From: Natrarchaeobius oligotrophus
Lineage (GTDB): Archaea > Halobacteriota > Halobacteria > Halobacteriales > Natrialbaceae
Assembly: GCF_003841465.1 (NCBI RefSeq)
Contig: NZ_REFZ01000006.1
Span: 236,305 to 300,304 of the forward strand
Direction of reading: 5' to 3'
DNA: 64,000 bases
Part shown: one piece after another, positions 26,990 to 35,845 of the stretch
Layout: each line of letters begins with the position of its first letter
Position numbering within the stretch: the stretch's first letter is position 1
Position numbers and translations under genes: made by a program
The notes under the pieces: model-generated
Database searches by the model: none
Told to the model about the DNA's origin: nothing
What the model saw: only the letters and a program-made list of their open reading frames with translations

Positions 26990-28681
26990 TCACCGAAGGT
27001 GAAGCGGGACGTGATCGGCGCGTCGCTCGAGTTCGGCTCGCTGGTTCTCCCGAAGTTCCTCGCGCGTCAGGTCGCCGTCGAACAGTTCGCGAATTTGCTG
27101 GGCCAACTGCTGGCCCGCGAGCAGGTCCGGGTGGCCGACGTACAGCGCGCCCTCGTCGAGCAGTTCCAGGGCCGTCGCTCGGTCCGCGGCCCGCAGCGTG
27201 ATCTCGGCATCGGTGTCGAGCGAGAGGATACGCCGCGAGACCGGCAGGGAGTTGACCGTGGAGACGACGAGTTTCGCGTCGCCGACGTTCGCCTTCTCCC
27301 ACGTGTAGCGTTCCATCGCGTCGCCGATGACGACGGCATCGCACTCGCTGGTGACGATGTCCCTGCGATTGGGATCGTTCTCGATGACGACGTAGGGGTG
27401 ATCGATCGCTTCGCAGGTTTCGACCAGGGACCGACCCTGTCGACCGTAGCCGACGATGACGACGTGATCGACGATGTCGTCCGGCACGTCGCTCCACTCG
27501 TCGATCCGATCGTGGCGGCCGGTTATCACGCCGCGGTCGGCGAGCGTGCGGTAGATCCGCTCGCCGTACTGGTGTGTCAGACTCGAGGTCACCATGGTTA
27601 TTGCGGCGGCGAGGATGATCGCGTCGAAGATGGCCGGACTCAGCGCCTCGAGCGTGAGTGCCTGGATCGCGATGATCAGCGCGAACTCGCTGACCTGGTC
27701 GGTGTTGAGACTGGCGAGCGTCGCCGAGCGCGCCTCGTATCCGCGGGCGATGAGGATCGCCGTGGTGACGGCTGGCTTCACGATTGCAGTCAGGACGACG
27801 AGACCTGCGACGAGCAGCAGTATCTCGACGGATTCACCCCACTCCGCACCGACGAACGGGAAGACGACGAGTGCGCCGATCGTGACGAAGAAGATGGCGA
27901 CGAAGAAGTCCCTGATCGACTGGAGACCGTTGAACAGCCCGAGGTAGTTGACGGGATCGTACCGCACGGCGAGTCCGGCCGCGAACGCGCCGACGACGAT
28001 CGAGATCCCGGCGAACTCGGCTGCACCGACGAACACCGTGAGCAGTGCGACGACGCCCAGGATCATGAGTTCGTCAGATCCCCCGGCCAACCGCCCGATG
28101 AGGTCGAACAGGTACCGATTGACGAAAACGGCCGCCAGCAGTAACGCCGCTCCGGCGGCGAGTGCCGGTCCTACGTAGCCAGCCTCGAGCGTGCCGGCCC
28201 CCAAGAGGAGTATAGCGAGGATTGCGATCAGGTCCTGAACGAACTGGATCGACCGCACGAGCCGCCCGCGAACGGGATCCGCGTTGATGGTGCGCTGTAA
28301 CAGCGCGGTGCCGACGATCGTCGAGGAGAGCGCAACTGCGATCCCGAGGTAAATCGCCTCCGTCGGCGGAACGCCGAGGGCAACGCTGAACCCGACGCCG
28401 AGCGATCCGACGATCAGGATCTGTCCGAGCCCCGCGAGTTCACCGTCGGCGATCACTGTCCTGATCCCCGAGAGGTTGATTTGGGCACCGAACGTGAACA
28501 CCAGCAGCGCGATCCCGTAGTAGGCGAGTTCGAGCAGAAGGGCTGGTTCGATGAACCTCCCGGCGACGATCCCCGCGAGAACGAAAAACGGCACCGTCGG
28601 TAGCTCGAGCCGGTTGGCCGCCAGCAAGAACGGTCCCGTAACGAGGAAGATGATCGCGACCGCCGAGAGCAGATCAGTCAC
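26990..28681 (-). CDS. CPA2-type cation:proton antiporter with TrkA-N domain (second of pair B)
   Basis: The protein has 563 residues from the GTG at 28681, placed 5 bp after GGAGGTGA. The membrane domain has about 12 helices, with SIQFVQDLIAILAIL carrying the Kef-like QD pair. The tail from about residue 390 has a full GYGRQGRSLVETCE nucleotide-binding motif, followed by a TrkA-C-like end. It overlaps the upstream partner by 8 bp, the same arrangement as pair A. Confidence 0.88.
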   Translation of the reverse strand: MTDLLSAVAIIFLVTGPFLLAANRLELPTVPFFVLAGIVAGRFIEPALLLELAYYGIALLVFTFGAQINLSGIRTVIADGELAGLGQILIVGSLGVGFSVALGVPPTEAIYLGIAVALSSTIVGTALLQRTINADPVRGRLVRSIQFVQDLIAILAILLLGAGTLEAGYVGPALAAGAALLLAAVFVNRYLFDLIGRLAGGSDELMILGVVALLTVFVGAAEFAGISIVVGAFAAGLAVRYDPVNYLGLFNGLQSIRDFFVAIFFVTIGALVVFPFVGAEWGESVEILLLVAGLVVLTAIVKPAVTTAILIARGYEARSATLASLNTDQVSEFALIIAIQALTLEALSPAIFDAIILAAAITMVTSSLTHQYGERIYRTLADRGVITGRHDRIDEWSDVPDDIVDHVVIVGYGRQGRSLVETCEAIDHPYVVIENDPNRRDIVTSECDAVVIGDAMERYTWEKANVGDAKLVVSTVNSLPVSRRILSLDTDAEITLRAADRATALELLDEGALYVGHPDLLAGQQLAQQIRELFDGDLTREELRENQRAELERRADHVPLHLR

Positions 28682-30431
28682 GGAGTTCACCTCCGAGTCG
28701 ATCGTGAGCGTTCGGGAACGGATCCGGTTTCTCGAGCAGTTCGACGTCGCCGTCGATCGCCCCTTCGATGACGTCGTCATCGCCCTCGAGGTACGCTCGG
28801 AGATAGTCCGCGAGTCTGTCGGCCGCGAGATGTGGAGCCATGATGACGCAGTGAGCCCCGTTGGCGTAGAGATCGCGTGCGTGATCTACTCGCTCCGCCT
28901 CGACGAACACCGTCGCGTTCTCGCTTACTTCCCGGAGCAACGCCTTGTTCACTTCCGTCTGGACCGACGAAGAGAGGACGAAATCGGCCTTTTTGATCGC
29001 CGCGTCCTTCCGAATCGTCGAGTTCCGAAAGTCGCCGTAGATTGCGTCGTATCCCTCGGCTTCGAGCGCTTCGATGTGACTAACCGTCCGGTCGACGACC
29101 ACGACGTCTTCGTACCGGTCGGCAAGCAGCGGGAGGGCGTTTTTCGTCACCTCGTCGTAGCCGATAACGACGGCGTGGTCCCGGTACCCCCGCTTGCCGC
29201 CCTCGAACTCGGCGTCGCCGGTCCACCGGTCGATCGTCGGTTCGAACCGTTCGAACAGCGCGTGGTTGAACTCGATGAAATACACCGAGACGCCCATCGT
29301 GAAGATCGCGAGCAGCGTCATGAATCCGAGCACCTCCGCCTCGATGAATCCGCCCTCGAACGCGACGGCGGCGACGATAATACCGAACTCGCTGACCTGA
29401 ATCATGTTGATCGAGCCGAGGAACGTCGTCTCGTGATCGAATCCCTGCCAGTCGATCAGATAGAAGAAGACGAAGAACTTCACGGGCATCAACACCAGCG
29501 CGGCGACGATCGCCTCCTGCCAGTGGGCCAGCAACTGCGCCGCCTCGAGGTCGAGCGCGACCGAGACGAAAAACACCATGACGAAGAGGTCGGTCAGCGG
29601 ATTAACCCGGTCCTGCAGTTCCTTGCTGTAGGGGAGCTGTGCGATGGCCAGTCCGGCCATGAACGCCCCCATCTCGATCGAGAGGTACGCCTCGATACCG
29701 AGCGGTGCGAGAAAGAGGTTGACGTTGTCGGAAACGAACACGAAGAGGAACGCCCACGAGATGGCGACGAGGAAAAACACCTCCTTGTTGTCGGCGATCC
29801 GCCGGAAGACGATCGGCAACACGGTTCGAGACGCGAGAACGGCCGCGACGGTGATCAACGCGACCAGCACCAGCACGACGGCGAGCGTCGTCGCGACTTC
29901 CGCCAGATCGTCCGGGCGACCGGCCGCGAGTACCGCAAGGATGATGACCACGACGATGTCCTGGATGAGCAAGACGCCCACGTCGATCTTGCCGTGCAGC
30001 GAGGTTGCCTCGTCTTTGTCCGTGAGCATCTTGATGACGACCGCGGTGGAGCTGTACATCACCGCCAGTCCGATCAGAAACGCCTCGAGGGAGCTGAAGC
30101 CGAGCGCGAGGGAGATACCCGCGCCCGCGAGAAAGACCGCGATCATCTGCGGGATCGAGATCTTGACGATCGGCTTGAGGACGTGCTGGACCTCGTCGAG
30201 GCGCATCTTGATCCCGAGCAGGAACAGGAGGAACGCGAGCCCGAGTTCGGACAACAACTCGGTAAGTTCGCTCACCTGGACGACGCCGAGGACCGCGGGT
30301 CCCAGAATCACTCCCGCGAGGATGTACGCGATGATCGTCGGCTGTCCCGTCCTCTTCGCGATGAAGCCGACGAGCGTCGCACTCAGCAGAATAATGGCGA
30401 AATCGACGGTCAGTGCCGGCTCGGCGACCAT
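28674..30431 (-). CDS. CPA2-type cation:proton antiporter with NAD-binding-like tail (first of pair B)
   Basis: The product has 585 residues from MVAEPALTVDFAIILLSATL. The long upstream in-frame extension shadows the HAD gene on the other strand and is rejected. It resembles the 572-residue protein at 23029 (KRTGQPTIIAYILAGVILGP; MYSSTAVVIKMLTDKDEATS; LLIQDIVVVI with the QD pair). The tail begins RDHAVVIGYDEVTKNALPLL, a glycine-poor TrkA-N-like fold. It is the first gene of the pair transcribed to the left. Confidence 0.88.
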   Translation of the reverse strand: MVAEPALTVDFAIILLSATLVGFIAKRTGQPTIIAYILAGVILGPAVLGVVQVSELTELLSELGLAFLLFLLGIKMRLDEVQHVLKPIVKISIPQMIAVFLAGAGISLALGFSSLEAFLIGLAVMYSSTAVVIKMLTDKDEATSLHGKIDVGVLLIQDIVVVIILAVLAAGRPDDLAEVATTLAVVLVLVALITVAAVLASRTVLPIVFRRIADNKEVFFLVAISWAFLFVFVSDNVNLFLAPLGIEAYLSIEMGAFMAGLAIAQLPYSKELQDRVNPLTDLFVMVFFVSVALDLEAAQLLAHWQEAIVAALVLMPVKFFVFFYLIDWQGFDHETTFLGSINMIQVSEFGIIVAAVAFEGGFIEAEVLGFMTLLAIFTMGVSVYFIEFNHALFERFEPTIDRWTGDAEFEGGKRGYRDHAVVIGYDEVTKNALPLLADRYEDVVVVDRTVSHIEALEAEGYDAIYGDFRNSTIRKDAAIKKADFVLSSSVQTEVNKALLREVSENATVFVEAERVDHARDLYANGAHCVIMAPHLAADRLADYLRAYLEGDDDVIEGAIDGDVELLEKPDPFPNAHDRLGGELRD

Positions 30432-30659
30432 GTCGTACGGACGATTCAGGTGTGGCGAATTAACGGTGTCGAAAACCGCTGTCCGACGCGTCGGCGTCGT
30501 GGCGGAGCTTCGTTCCCGGACGCGGTTCCGCCACCGTCGAACGCTCGCCATCACGAAACCGATTCCGCTCGTCCAGAAGCGGTCGATCCCTCGTCGCGGC
30601 GTTCGAGACGGTCGGATCGAAGGGATACCTTCAACACCCTCGAGTCCCCTCTGACATCC

Positions 30660-31325
30660 ATGCTCCGGGCGATCGTCTTCGATCTCGATTACACGCTCGC
30701 GGTTCCGGACCGCGACCGAGAGGCGATCCTCGAGGAGGCCCTCGAGACCGTCGGCGCGCCGCCGGTGAGCCGGGAGGAGTACCTCGAGGCCCACCGGTCG
30801 AATCTTACCCGGGAAACGCGCGAACCCATCTTCGCCGACCTGCTCGCGGGTCGCGACGGCGACGTCGATCCCGCCGACCTCGCGGCGGCCTACCGTGAGA
30901 CGATCGCGCGGACGATCGAACCGCGGCCGGGCGTCGAGGCGATGGTCGAGGACCTCCGCGCGGACTACCGCGTCGGGTTGCTCACGAACGGGCCGATCCG
31001 CGCCCAGCGGGACAAACTCGCCGTCCTCGGCTGGGAGGACCGCTTCGATGCGGCCCTCGTCACGGGCGAACTCGAGGCCGGCAAACCCGATCCGCGCGCG
31101 TTCGAAGAGATCGCGGCCGAACTCGGCGTCGATCCCGACGAGGCGGTCTACGTCGGCGACGAGGTCGACGCCGACGTCGCCGGCGCGACGAGCGCGGGCA
31201 TGCTGGCCGTACAGGTGCTCCTCGAGGACGGACCCGATCCCGATCCTCGAGCCGCCGCGCACGTTCCGGGGGTGGACGTCGCCGCGGCGATTCCCGAGAT
31301 CGTCTCGGACCTCGAGCGGGCGTGA
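30660..31325 (+). CDS. HAD-superfamily hydrolase
   Basis: The product has 221 residues from MLRAIVFDLDYTLAVPDRDR. The HAD motifs are DLDYT (nucleophile), LLTNGPIRAQRDKLAVLG, GKPDPRAF and VYVGDEVDADVAG. Its closest relative in the window is the HAD at 17581, with which it shares the LLTNG and KPDP segments. The very long upstream reading in the same frame is the antisense of the antiporter genes. The substrate is unknown. Confidence 0.9.
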   Translation: MLRAIVFDLDYTLAVPDRDREAILEEALETVGAPPVSREEYLEAHRSNLTRETREPIFADLLAGRDGDVDPADLAAAYRETIARTIEPRPGVEAMVEDLRADYRVGLLTNGPIRAQRDKLAVLGWEDRFDAALVTGELEAGKPDPRAFEEIAAELGVDPDEAVYVGDEVDADVAGATSAGMLAVQVLLEDGPDPDPRAAAHVPGVDVAAAIPEIVSDLERA

Positions 31326-31527
31326 CGACGTGGGAAATTCGTGAGGGGGTGTCGGCGGCTCGGAGGACTCATTCGCTCCATCTGAGTCATTGCCGGGGGA
31401 CCGCAGACAGGTCGCGGTCAACCGGTAAATCGGTACAATAGATCGTCTTTGTCTCGGACCGTTCTTCCGCTCTGCTGTAACACTACTCGAAATTTCTTTA
31501 AATTCAAGTTTCGTCCTGTGTTACACT

Positions 31528-31859
31528 GTGCTCCGACACATCGAACTCGAGGTGCTCGCTGCTGTCGAGCGCGGCGACACGATGTCGGAGCTCGCAGCGA
31601 AGCCCGACCACAGCGAGTGGTACCTCTCTCGTGCTGTCGGGACCCTCGTCGAGAAGGGGTTGGTTTACACGGAACGCGACGGCCGCCGCAAATGCGGCAT
31701 TCCCTCGGGCAGTCGGACAGCTGAAACATGCCCAGATCTCGTCCGTCAGTACCCCCACATCGACTTTCCCGAGCTGTTGGCGGGCAAAGCTCTCGAGGTG
31801 CTCTATCAGAGAAATCAGCCAGAACCGTTACCGACGTCACCGAACGGAGCGGTAACTAG
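31528..31859 (+). pseudogene. Truncated, frameshifted haloarchaeal winged-helix regulator
   Basis: A GTG-started reading encodes a wHTH (LEVLAAVERGDTMSELAAK; RAVGTLVEKGLVYTERDGRR) and then DLVRQYPHIDFPELLAGKAL. This strongly recalls the N-terminus of a haloarchaeal wHTH family of roughly 300 residues. After about residue 93 the family-like sequence continues only in another frame (RTVTDVTERSGN) and stops at 31857-31859. The rest of the gene is absent. The uninterrupted frame could still express 118 residues ending at 31884. A TTTAAA box lies about 30 bp upstream. Confidence 0.6.
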
Positions 31860-31916
31860 TAACCCGCACCAACCATCAATATAAATCTTTTATAGCAGTG
31901 AGCCGTCTAGTGGCAT

Positions 31917-32612
31917 ATGAGCCACCATACGAATTCCGACGGCGGCAATGGAACTTCGATATCCCTGTCTATACCCGTACCAAACCCCGATTTATTCAAG
32001 AGAAAGGCAACGAATGATGCTCTTCTCTTTTTAACTAACCACCGATTCAGGCAGTTCTCACTCAGGGAAGTTGCAAACCAAATAGGACACTCTCAGCAGA
32101 CCGTTCGCAGAGCCATCGACACCCTAATCGAGAACGACCTAGTGGTCGAATCCCCGGACGGAAGTCGGCGACTCGTCCAGATCAATCGACAACGGCTATC
32201 AATTCCGGACGATCCGCTTCTCCGAATCCCACAAGCCAATTTTCAAGAACCAGTGAAAGCCGCCGTGGATAGTCTCGCTACTGCCCTCGATGATCTCTTG
32301 GCGGTTGTCCTTTACGGAAGTGTCGCACGTGGCGAGGCCGACCGGCGCAGCGATATCGACCTGTGGGTGCTCACCCGGAGGAACCGAGCCGCAAACCAAC
32401 GCGAGGCAAATGCAGTCGCTCGAGACCTTGAAGAGCGAGAATTTGATGGGGACAGGTACGCCTACGACATCGATGTCGAAACAGTACAAGCGATCCCCAC
32501 GTACACAGAAGATATCCGTGAAATTGTCGTCTCTGGCATTCCAGTTTACAGGACTGATGACTTCGTGACCGTCGAAAACCTGCTCCTTACGGAGAGTGGT
32601 GACGGTGAGTAA
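31917..32612 (+). CDS. wHTH-MNT nucleotidyltransferase (antitoxin-like)
   Basis: The protein has 231 residues. Residues 30-90 form a winged helix (FSLREVANQIGHSQQTVRRA). Residues of about 115-220 are a minimal nucleotidyltransferase with an intact catalytic GS-x10-DxD motif (Gly134-Ser135, Asp146, Asp148). MNT proteins of this type pair with HEPN proteins as toxin-antitoxin or abortive-infection systems. The HEPN gene overlaps its 3' end. The gene is clearly lower in GC than its surroundings. A TATA-like TATAAATC lies about 35 bp upstream. Confidence 0.87.
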   Translation: MSHHTNSDGGNGTSISLSIPVPNPDLFKRKATNDALLFLTNHRFRQFSLREVANQIGHSQQTVRRAIDTLIENDLVVESPDGSRRLVQINRQRLSIPDDPLLRIPQANFQEPVKAAVDSLATALDDLLAVVLYGSVARGEADRRSDIDLWVLTRRNRAANQREANAVARDLEEREFDGDRYAYDIDVETVQAIPTYTEDIREIVVSGIPVYRTDDFVTVENLLLTESGDGE

Positions 32613-33114
32613 TGGATCTGACCCGGCTGCTGTCCGTGACGCACTCACCCGCGCTCAAGACGCCTTCGAGATGGCCGGCCGTGGACAAGTCGAGTTCGAA
32701 GCCGGGATTAGTGGGGACGATGATTGGGAAACTCAACTGACGAAGGCGTGCCGGCTCCTCGAGGTCGTCGATGCGCTCCAGTCCCAGGGCGATTACTTTA
32801 CAGCCGTTATCGAAGTTTGCTTCGGCGCGATCGAGCGATCCATCGAAGCGTATGCACTCGCGATGACGAACGACTCGCTCCAAGACTTTCAGGACCACCA
32901 ATTCAGCTACGAACGAGCTCACCAGATTGGTCTATTCAGCAAAGAAACCGCTGAAGAGATGAAAAGTCTCTACAGCGAAAACCGGACAGAAAGCTATTAC
33001 GGCGGCGGACGCCCGACAGGAGAGCAAGCAAAAGCGATGGCTGAGCTTGCCGCTGCCGTACATCAATTCGCCGTTGACCAAATCCGAGAAGGCGGCGTCT
33101 GTCTCTGTGAATAG
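32605..33114 (+). CDS. HEPN-domain protein (partner of MNT)
   Basis: The product has about 169 residues from a GTG that overlaps the end of the MNT gene. Starts at 32596 and 32599 are also possible. The all-helical HEPN pattern is seen (WETQLTKACRLLEVVDALQS; FTAVIEVCFGAIERSIEAYA). At the usual RX4-6H site it has NRTESYYGGG, so no His is in place. Either Tyr substitutes or RNase activity is lost. It probably forms a complex with the upstream nucleotidyltransferase. Confidence 0.8.
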   Translation: MSNGSDPAAVRDALTRAQDAFEMAGRGQVEFEAGISGDDDWETQLTKACRLLEVVDALQSQGDYFTAVIEVCFGAIERSIEAYALAMTNDSLQDFQDHQFSYERAHQIGLFSKETAEEMKSLYSENRTESYYGGGRPTGEQAKAMAELAAAVHQFAVDQIREGGVCLCE

Positions 33115-33670
33115 TGGTCGAAGTCTCCTTACCAGTTATCAGCAATTCAAGCCTTTTAGTACCGAACGGTCATGAATCTATCCGCGGTGAGTATGCCTTT
33201 CATCGACTCGGTTTGAAAAACGATCTAGGGTGACTAGGACTGCTATACGACCTAAATACAGCCTCCTTCCTTCACAGATACCAGTAATTATATTATCGAC
33301 TAGCTCGAACGGGAAGATGGAAGCTGTCCGCCGAAAATGCGAAGGAGGGGCGTGCGTACGAAAACGCCCCGGGTGGTGCAACACCCGAGGCGGGTGGCTT
33401 CCAACCTCACACGTTGGTTGCCATGCTTTCGTTACCGCTACCGAGACAAAAAGGTCTCGCACGACGGTCACGTATCCCGTACGAACAGCGCACGCTTCGG
33501 CCGGAACGCCCGTTCGTTCGGAGCCCCGACGAACGGCGGCGCTTCGGTCGGTGCGCCTCGAGCCGACGGGGACGCCGTCCGCGCGGGCCAGTCCGCCGGC
33601 GCTTCCGGCCCGTCGACTCGAGGAGCGGCCGCTACTCGAGTCGGCGTCCACGCCGCGGAGGGGGACGACG
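33115..33670. other. Gene-free gap with one GC-rich hairpin
   Basis: No credible gene is seen. The one long reading through it is Arg/Thr/Ser-rich and looks non-coding. A near-perfect hairpin lies at 33365-33392 (10 of 11 pairs, 6-nt loop). A smaller one is CGAGAC-N6-GTCTCG at about 33440-33460. Base composition rises from AT-rich on the left, the end of the MNT/HEPN island, to normal haloarchaeal GC on the right. Confidence 0.5.
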
Positions 33671-33913
33671 ATGAGTTCCGAGCGCGGAGCTCTCGAGCCG
33701 GCGAGCGCCGCCGATTCCGGACCCGCCTGCGATCGCTGTGGCGATCCGATCCGCGGCGAGCGGGCGTTTCGCCTCTCGAGCGAGCCGTCGCCGGCGCTCG
33801 CGGATCGCTACGAACCCGTCAGCCGGTCGTACTGTCCCGACTGCGTCGCCGCCGTCGGGATGCTCGCGTTCGCACCCGCGGCCCGTGCGCGCTCGCCGAC
33901 GCGGTCCGAGTGA
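33671..33913 (+). CDS. Small zinc-binding haloarchaeal protein
   Basis: The product has 80 residues from MSSERGALEPASAADSGPAC. Two CxxC pairs (Cys20/Cys23 in CDRCGDPIRG and Cys55/Cys58 in YCPDCV) suggest one structural zinc. A third of the protein is disordered-looking Ala/Ser. The long in-frame upstream reading is not credible. Function is unknown. Confidence 0.6.
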   Translation: MSSERGALEPASAADSGPACDRCGDPIRGERAFRLSSEPSPALADRYEPVSRSYCPDCVAAVGMLAFAPAARARSPTRSE

Positions 33914-33957
33914 CGGCACCTCGAAGTGACCCTCGAGTCGCCTGGCCGCGAGTCGGT

Positions 33958-34347
33958 TCACCGCGACGCTCGAAGGACCGCCTGGACGACGTCCGTCGCC
34001 CGCTTGACCGCCGCGCCGGACTCGACGAACACGAGCGTGCGCGGCGGCTCGCTCGCTTTCGGACGGACGCGCAGGTCGACGTCCGCGGCGGCTTCCGCCG
34101 CGGCGTCCGGTTCGATCGCGAACTCGAGGCGGGCGCGGTCCTCGTGGACGAAGACGCGGGCGACGCGCTCGTCCTCGTCGTCCGCTCTGGTCACGTCGTA
34201 CGCGCGAGCGCCGTCGGCGGTCGCCTCGACGTCGGGGTCGGCGTCGGTGACGGCGACCGACTCGAGGCCGCCGTCATCGCGCCCCTCGAGTTCCGACGCG
34301 AGCAGCTGGGCGATTCGCCTGCCGTCGGTGATCCGCTCTTCGACCAT
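33958..34347 (-). CDS. Conserved haloarchaeal hypothetical protein
   Basis: The product has 129 residues from MVEERITDGRRIAQLLASEL. It is acidic, with an alpha/beta pattern (ESVAVTDADPDVEATADGAR; ARVFVHEDRARLEFAI; RTLVFVESGAAVKRATDVVQ). It resembles small uncharacterised proteins common in haloarchaea. It converges with the zinc protein to its left. No function can be given. Confidence 0.65.
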   Translation of the reverse strand: MVEERITDGRRIAQLLASELEGRDDGGLESVAVTDADPDVEATADGARAYDVTRADDEDERVARVFVHEDRARLEFAIEPDAAAEAAADVDLRVRPKASEPPRTLVFVESGAAVKRATDVVQAVLRASR

Positions 34348-34681
34348 ACCGACGCTTCGGGCGAGCGGCGACAAACGCCTTTGGCTTCGCGTCGCGGACG
34401 CGGGTTCGGCGCGATCCAGCGGACGCGAACCACGGTCGCCGCGGGTTCCGAACCTGCGGACGGTACCACCGGAGGACGGGACGGCAGTGCATCCGACCGA
34501 CTGGTGGCGGAACCGACGCTCTCCGTCGGGACCCGGATCGACGCTCGGGCACGCGGATCACCTGCAGGAACGGCGGACTGAACGGATAGTGAGACAGTGA
34601 CTAGCTAGGTTATCTCCTCGCCCGACGAGCGGACGGACGGTGATTCGAGAATGGCAACCACCGAAAAGACGCACGTCAACG

Positions 34682-35215
34682 GTGTCGACGTACGGGCCGC
34701 TCGAGGACGCGGTCGAAGCGATCGGCGACGATTCCGCCGTCGGCAGGTTCAGCTTCCAGGCCGAGAGCGAGTGGGAGGACGCGCTGAAGTCCACGACGAC
34801 GATCGACGAGTTCGATCAGGCTGGCGAAACGGTCCGCACCCGGGAGTTCACCGTCCAGGGCGACGAACCGGCGGAGATCCTCGGCGAGCGGACGGCTCCA
34901 AACGCCGTCGAACTCCTGCTGGGCGCGCTCGGCTCGTGTCTCACCGTCGGTTACGCGGCCAACGCCGCGGCCATGGGCATCGAACTCGACGAACTCCGCT
35001 TCGAGATGGCGGGCGACGTCGATCTGCGCGGGTTCCTCGGGATCTCCGAGGACGTTCGGCCCGGCTACGAATCGATCGATTGTACGGTGTTCGTCGACGC
35101 TGACGCGTCCGAAGAAGCGCTCGCGACGCTCCGCGAGCGCGTCGAGGCGACCTCGCCGCTGCTGGATATCCTCACCACCGAAGTGCCACTCGAGACGCAC
35201 CTCGTCGTCGAGTGA
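34682..35215 (+). CDS. OsmC-family protein with apparent N-terminal frameshift
   Basis: The OsmC/Ohr fold is clear (GPNAVELLLG-like APNAVELLLGALGSCLTVGY with the conserved Cys; DVDLRGFLGISEDVRPGYE), so the protein is probably a thiol peroxidase-like enzyme. In the frame of this body the available starts are GTGs at 34640 and 34682. In another frame, ATG 34651 reads MATTEKTHVNGVDV, which looks like the true N-terminus of haloarchaeal OsmC proteins. A one-base indel near 34690 therefore seems to have split the gene, or the reference has a sequencing error. Confidence 0.8.
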   Translation: MSTYGPLEDAVEAIGDDSAVGRFSFQAESEWEDALKSTTTIDEFDQAGETVRTREFTVQGDEPAEILGERTAPNAVELLLGALGSCLTVGYAANAAAMGIELDELRFEMAGDVDLRGFLGISEDVRPGYESIDCTVFVDADASEEALATLRERVEATSPLLDILTTEVPLETHLVVE

Positions 35216-35310
35216 CACCAACCCCACCTCATTTTGCGGCGATCTCCGCAGCAACCAGCGGACCGCACGATCGCGTCCAGTTCGAGACCGGTTGACCGAC
35301 CGCGCGACCG

Positions 35311-35772
35311 TCACGTACCGGCGTCGTCGCGGACGAGCGCCGACTTCGCGGCGGGAACGAGGTCGGCGACGTCGAGTCCCTCGCGGCGGGCGTACACCAC
35401 GGCCGCCGCCTCGATCGTCAGTCCGAGCTCCTGCTGGAGGGTGTTGATCGCGCCGACGGCCTCGTGTTTTTCTTTCCCCTCGGCGACGAGCGCGTCGAGG
35501 ACGCGTTCGAACGCCGACCGCTCGCGAAGGACGTCCTCGTCGGGGACGAACTCCTCGGGGACGGTCACGTCGGTCGGATCGAACGCCGCGACGAGTTCGT
35601 CGCCGGTGCGCTCGAGCAGTCCCTCCCCAGTCGCGACGTCGATCAGCCGCTTCGCCTGATCCGGCGAGAACCAGTCGCGGTCGAGCGAGAGGGAGACGAC
35701 GAACTCGCTTTCTTCGAGTCGGGACGTGCCGTTCTGGACGAACGGGGCGGCGACCGCGACGCGAAGGCTCAT
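35311..35772 (-). CDS. DUF2240-family protein
   Basis: The product has 153 residues from MSLRVAVAAPFVQNGTSRLE. The longer upstream reading shadows the RNase HI gene. Sequence features such as RDWFSPDQAKRLIDVATGEG, a wHTH-like unit, and the C-terminal HEAVGAINTLQQELGLTIEA fit the archaeal DUF2240 family of unknown function. Such proteins are sometimes found near replication or repair genes. Confidence 0.8.
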   Translation of the reverse strand: MSLRVAVAAPFVQNGTSRLEESEFVVSLSLDRDWFSPDQAKRLIDVATGEGLLERTGDELVAAFDPTDVTVPEEFVPDEDVLRERSAFERVLDALVAEGKEKHEAVGAINTLQQELGLTIEAAAVVYARREGLDVADLVPAAKSALVRDDAGT

Positions 35773-35845
35773 CGAACCTGACTCTCTCGAGCGACGAGAA
35801 AACGATGACGGTTCGTCTCGATTTGTCCGACTGTCGGACGGGCGC

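Noticed and set aside
28551..31325. Very long plus-strand reading (about 924 codons) over the antiporter pair
   Set aside because: Most of it is antisense to clear membrane-protein genes and consists of Asp/Arg/His-rich repeats typical of GC-rich shadow frames. Only its last 221 codons (HAD hydrolase) are real.
33230..33670. N-terminal extension of the small zinc protein
   Set aside because: Thr/Arg/Ser-rich sequence with no conserved pattern and crossing a hairpin. The compact CxxC protein from 33671 is enough.
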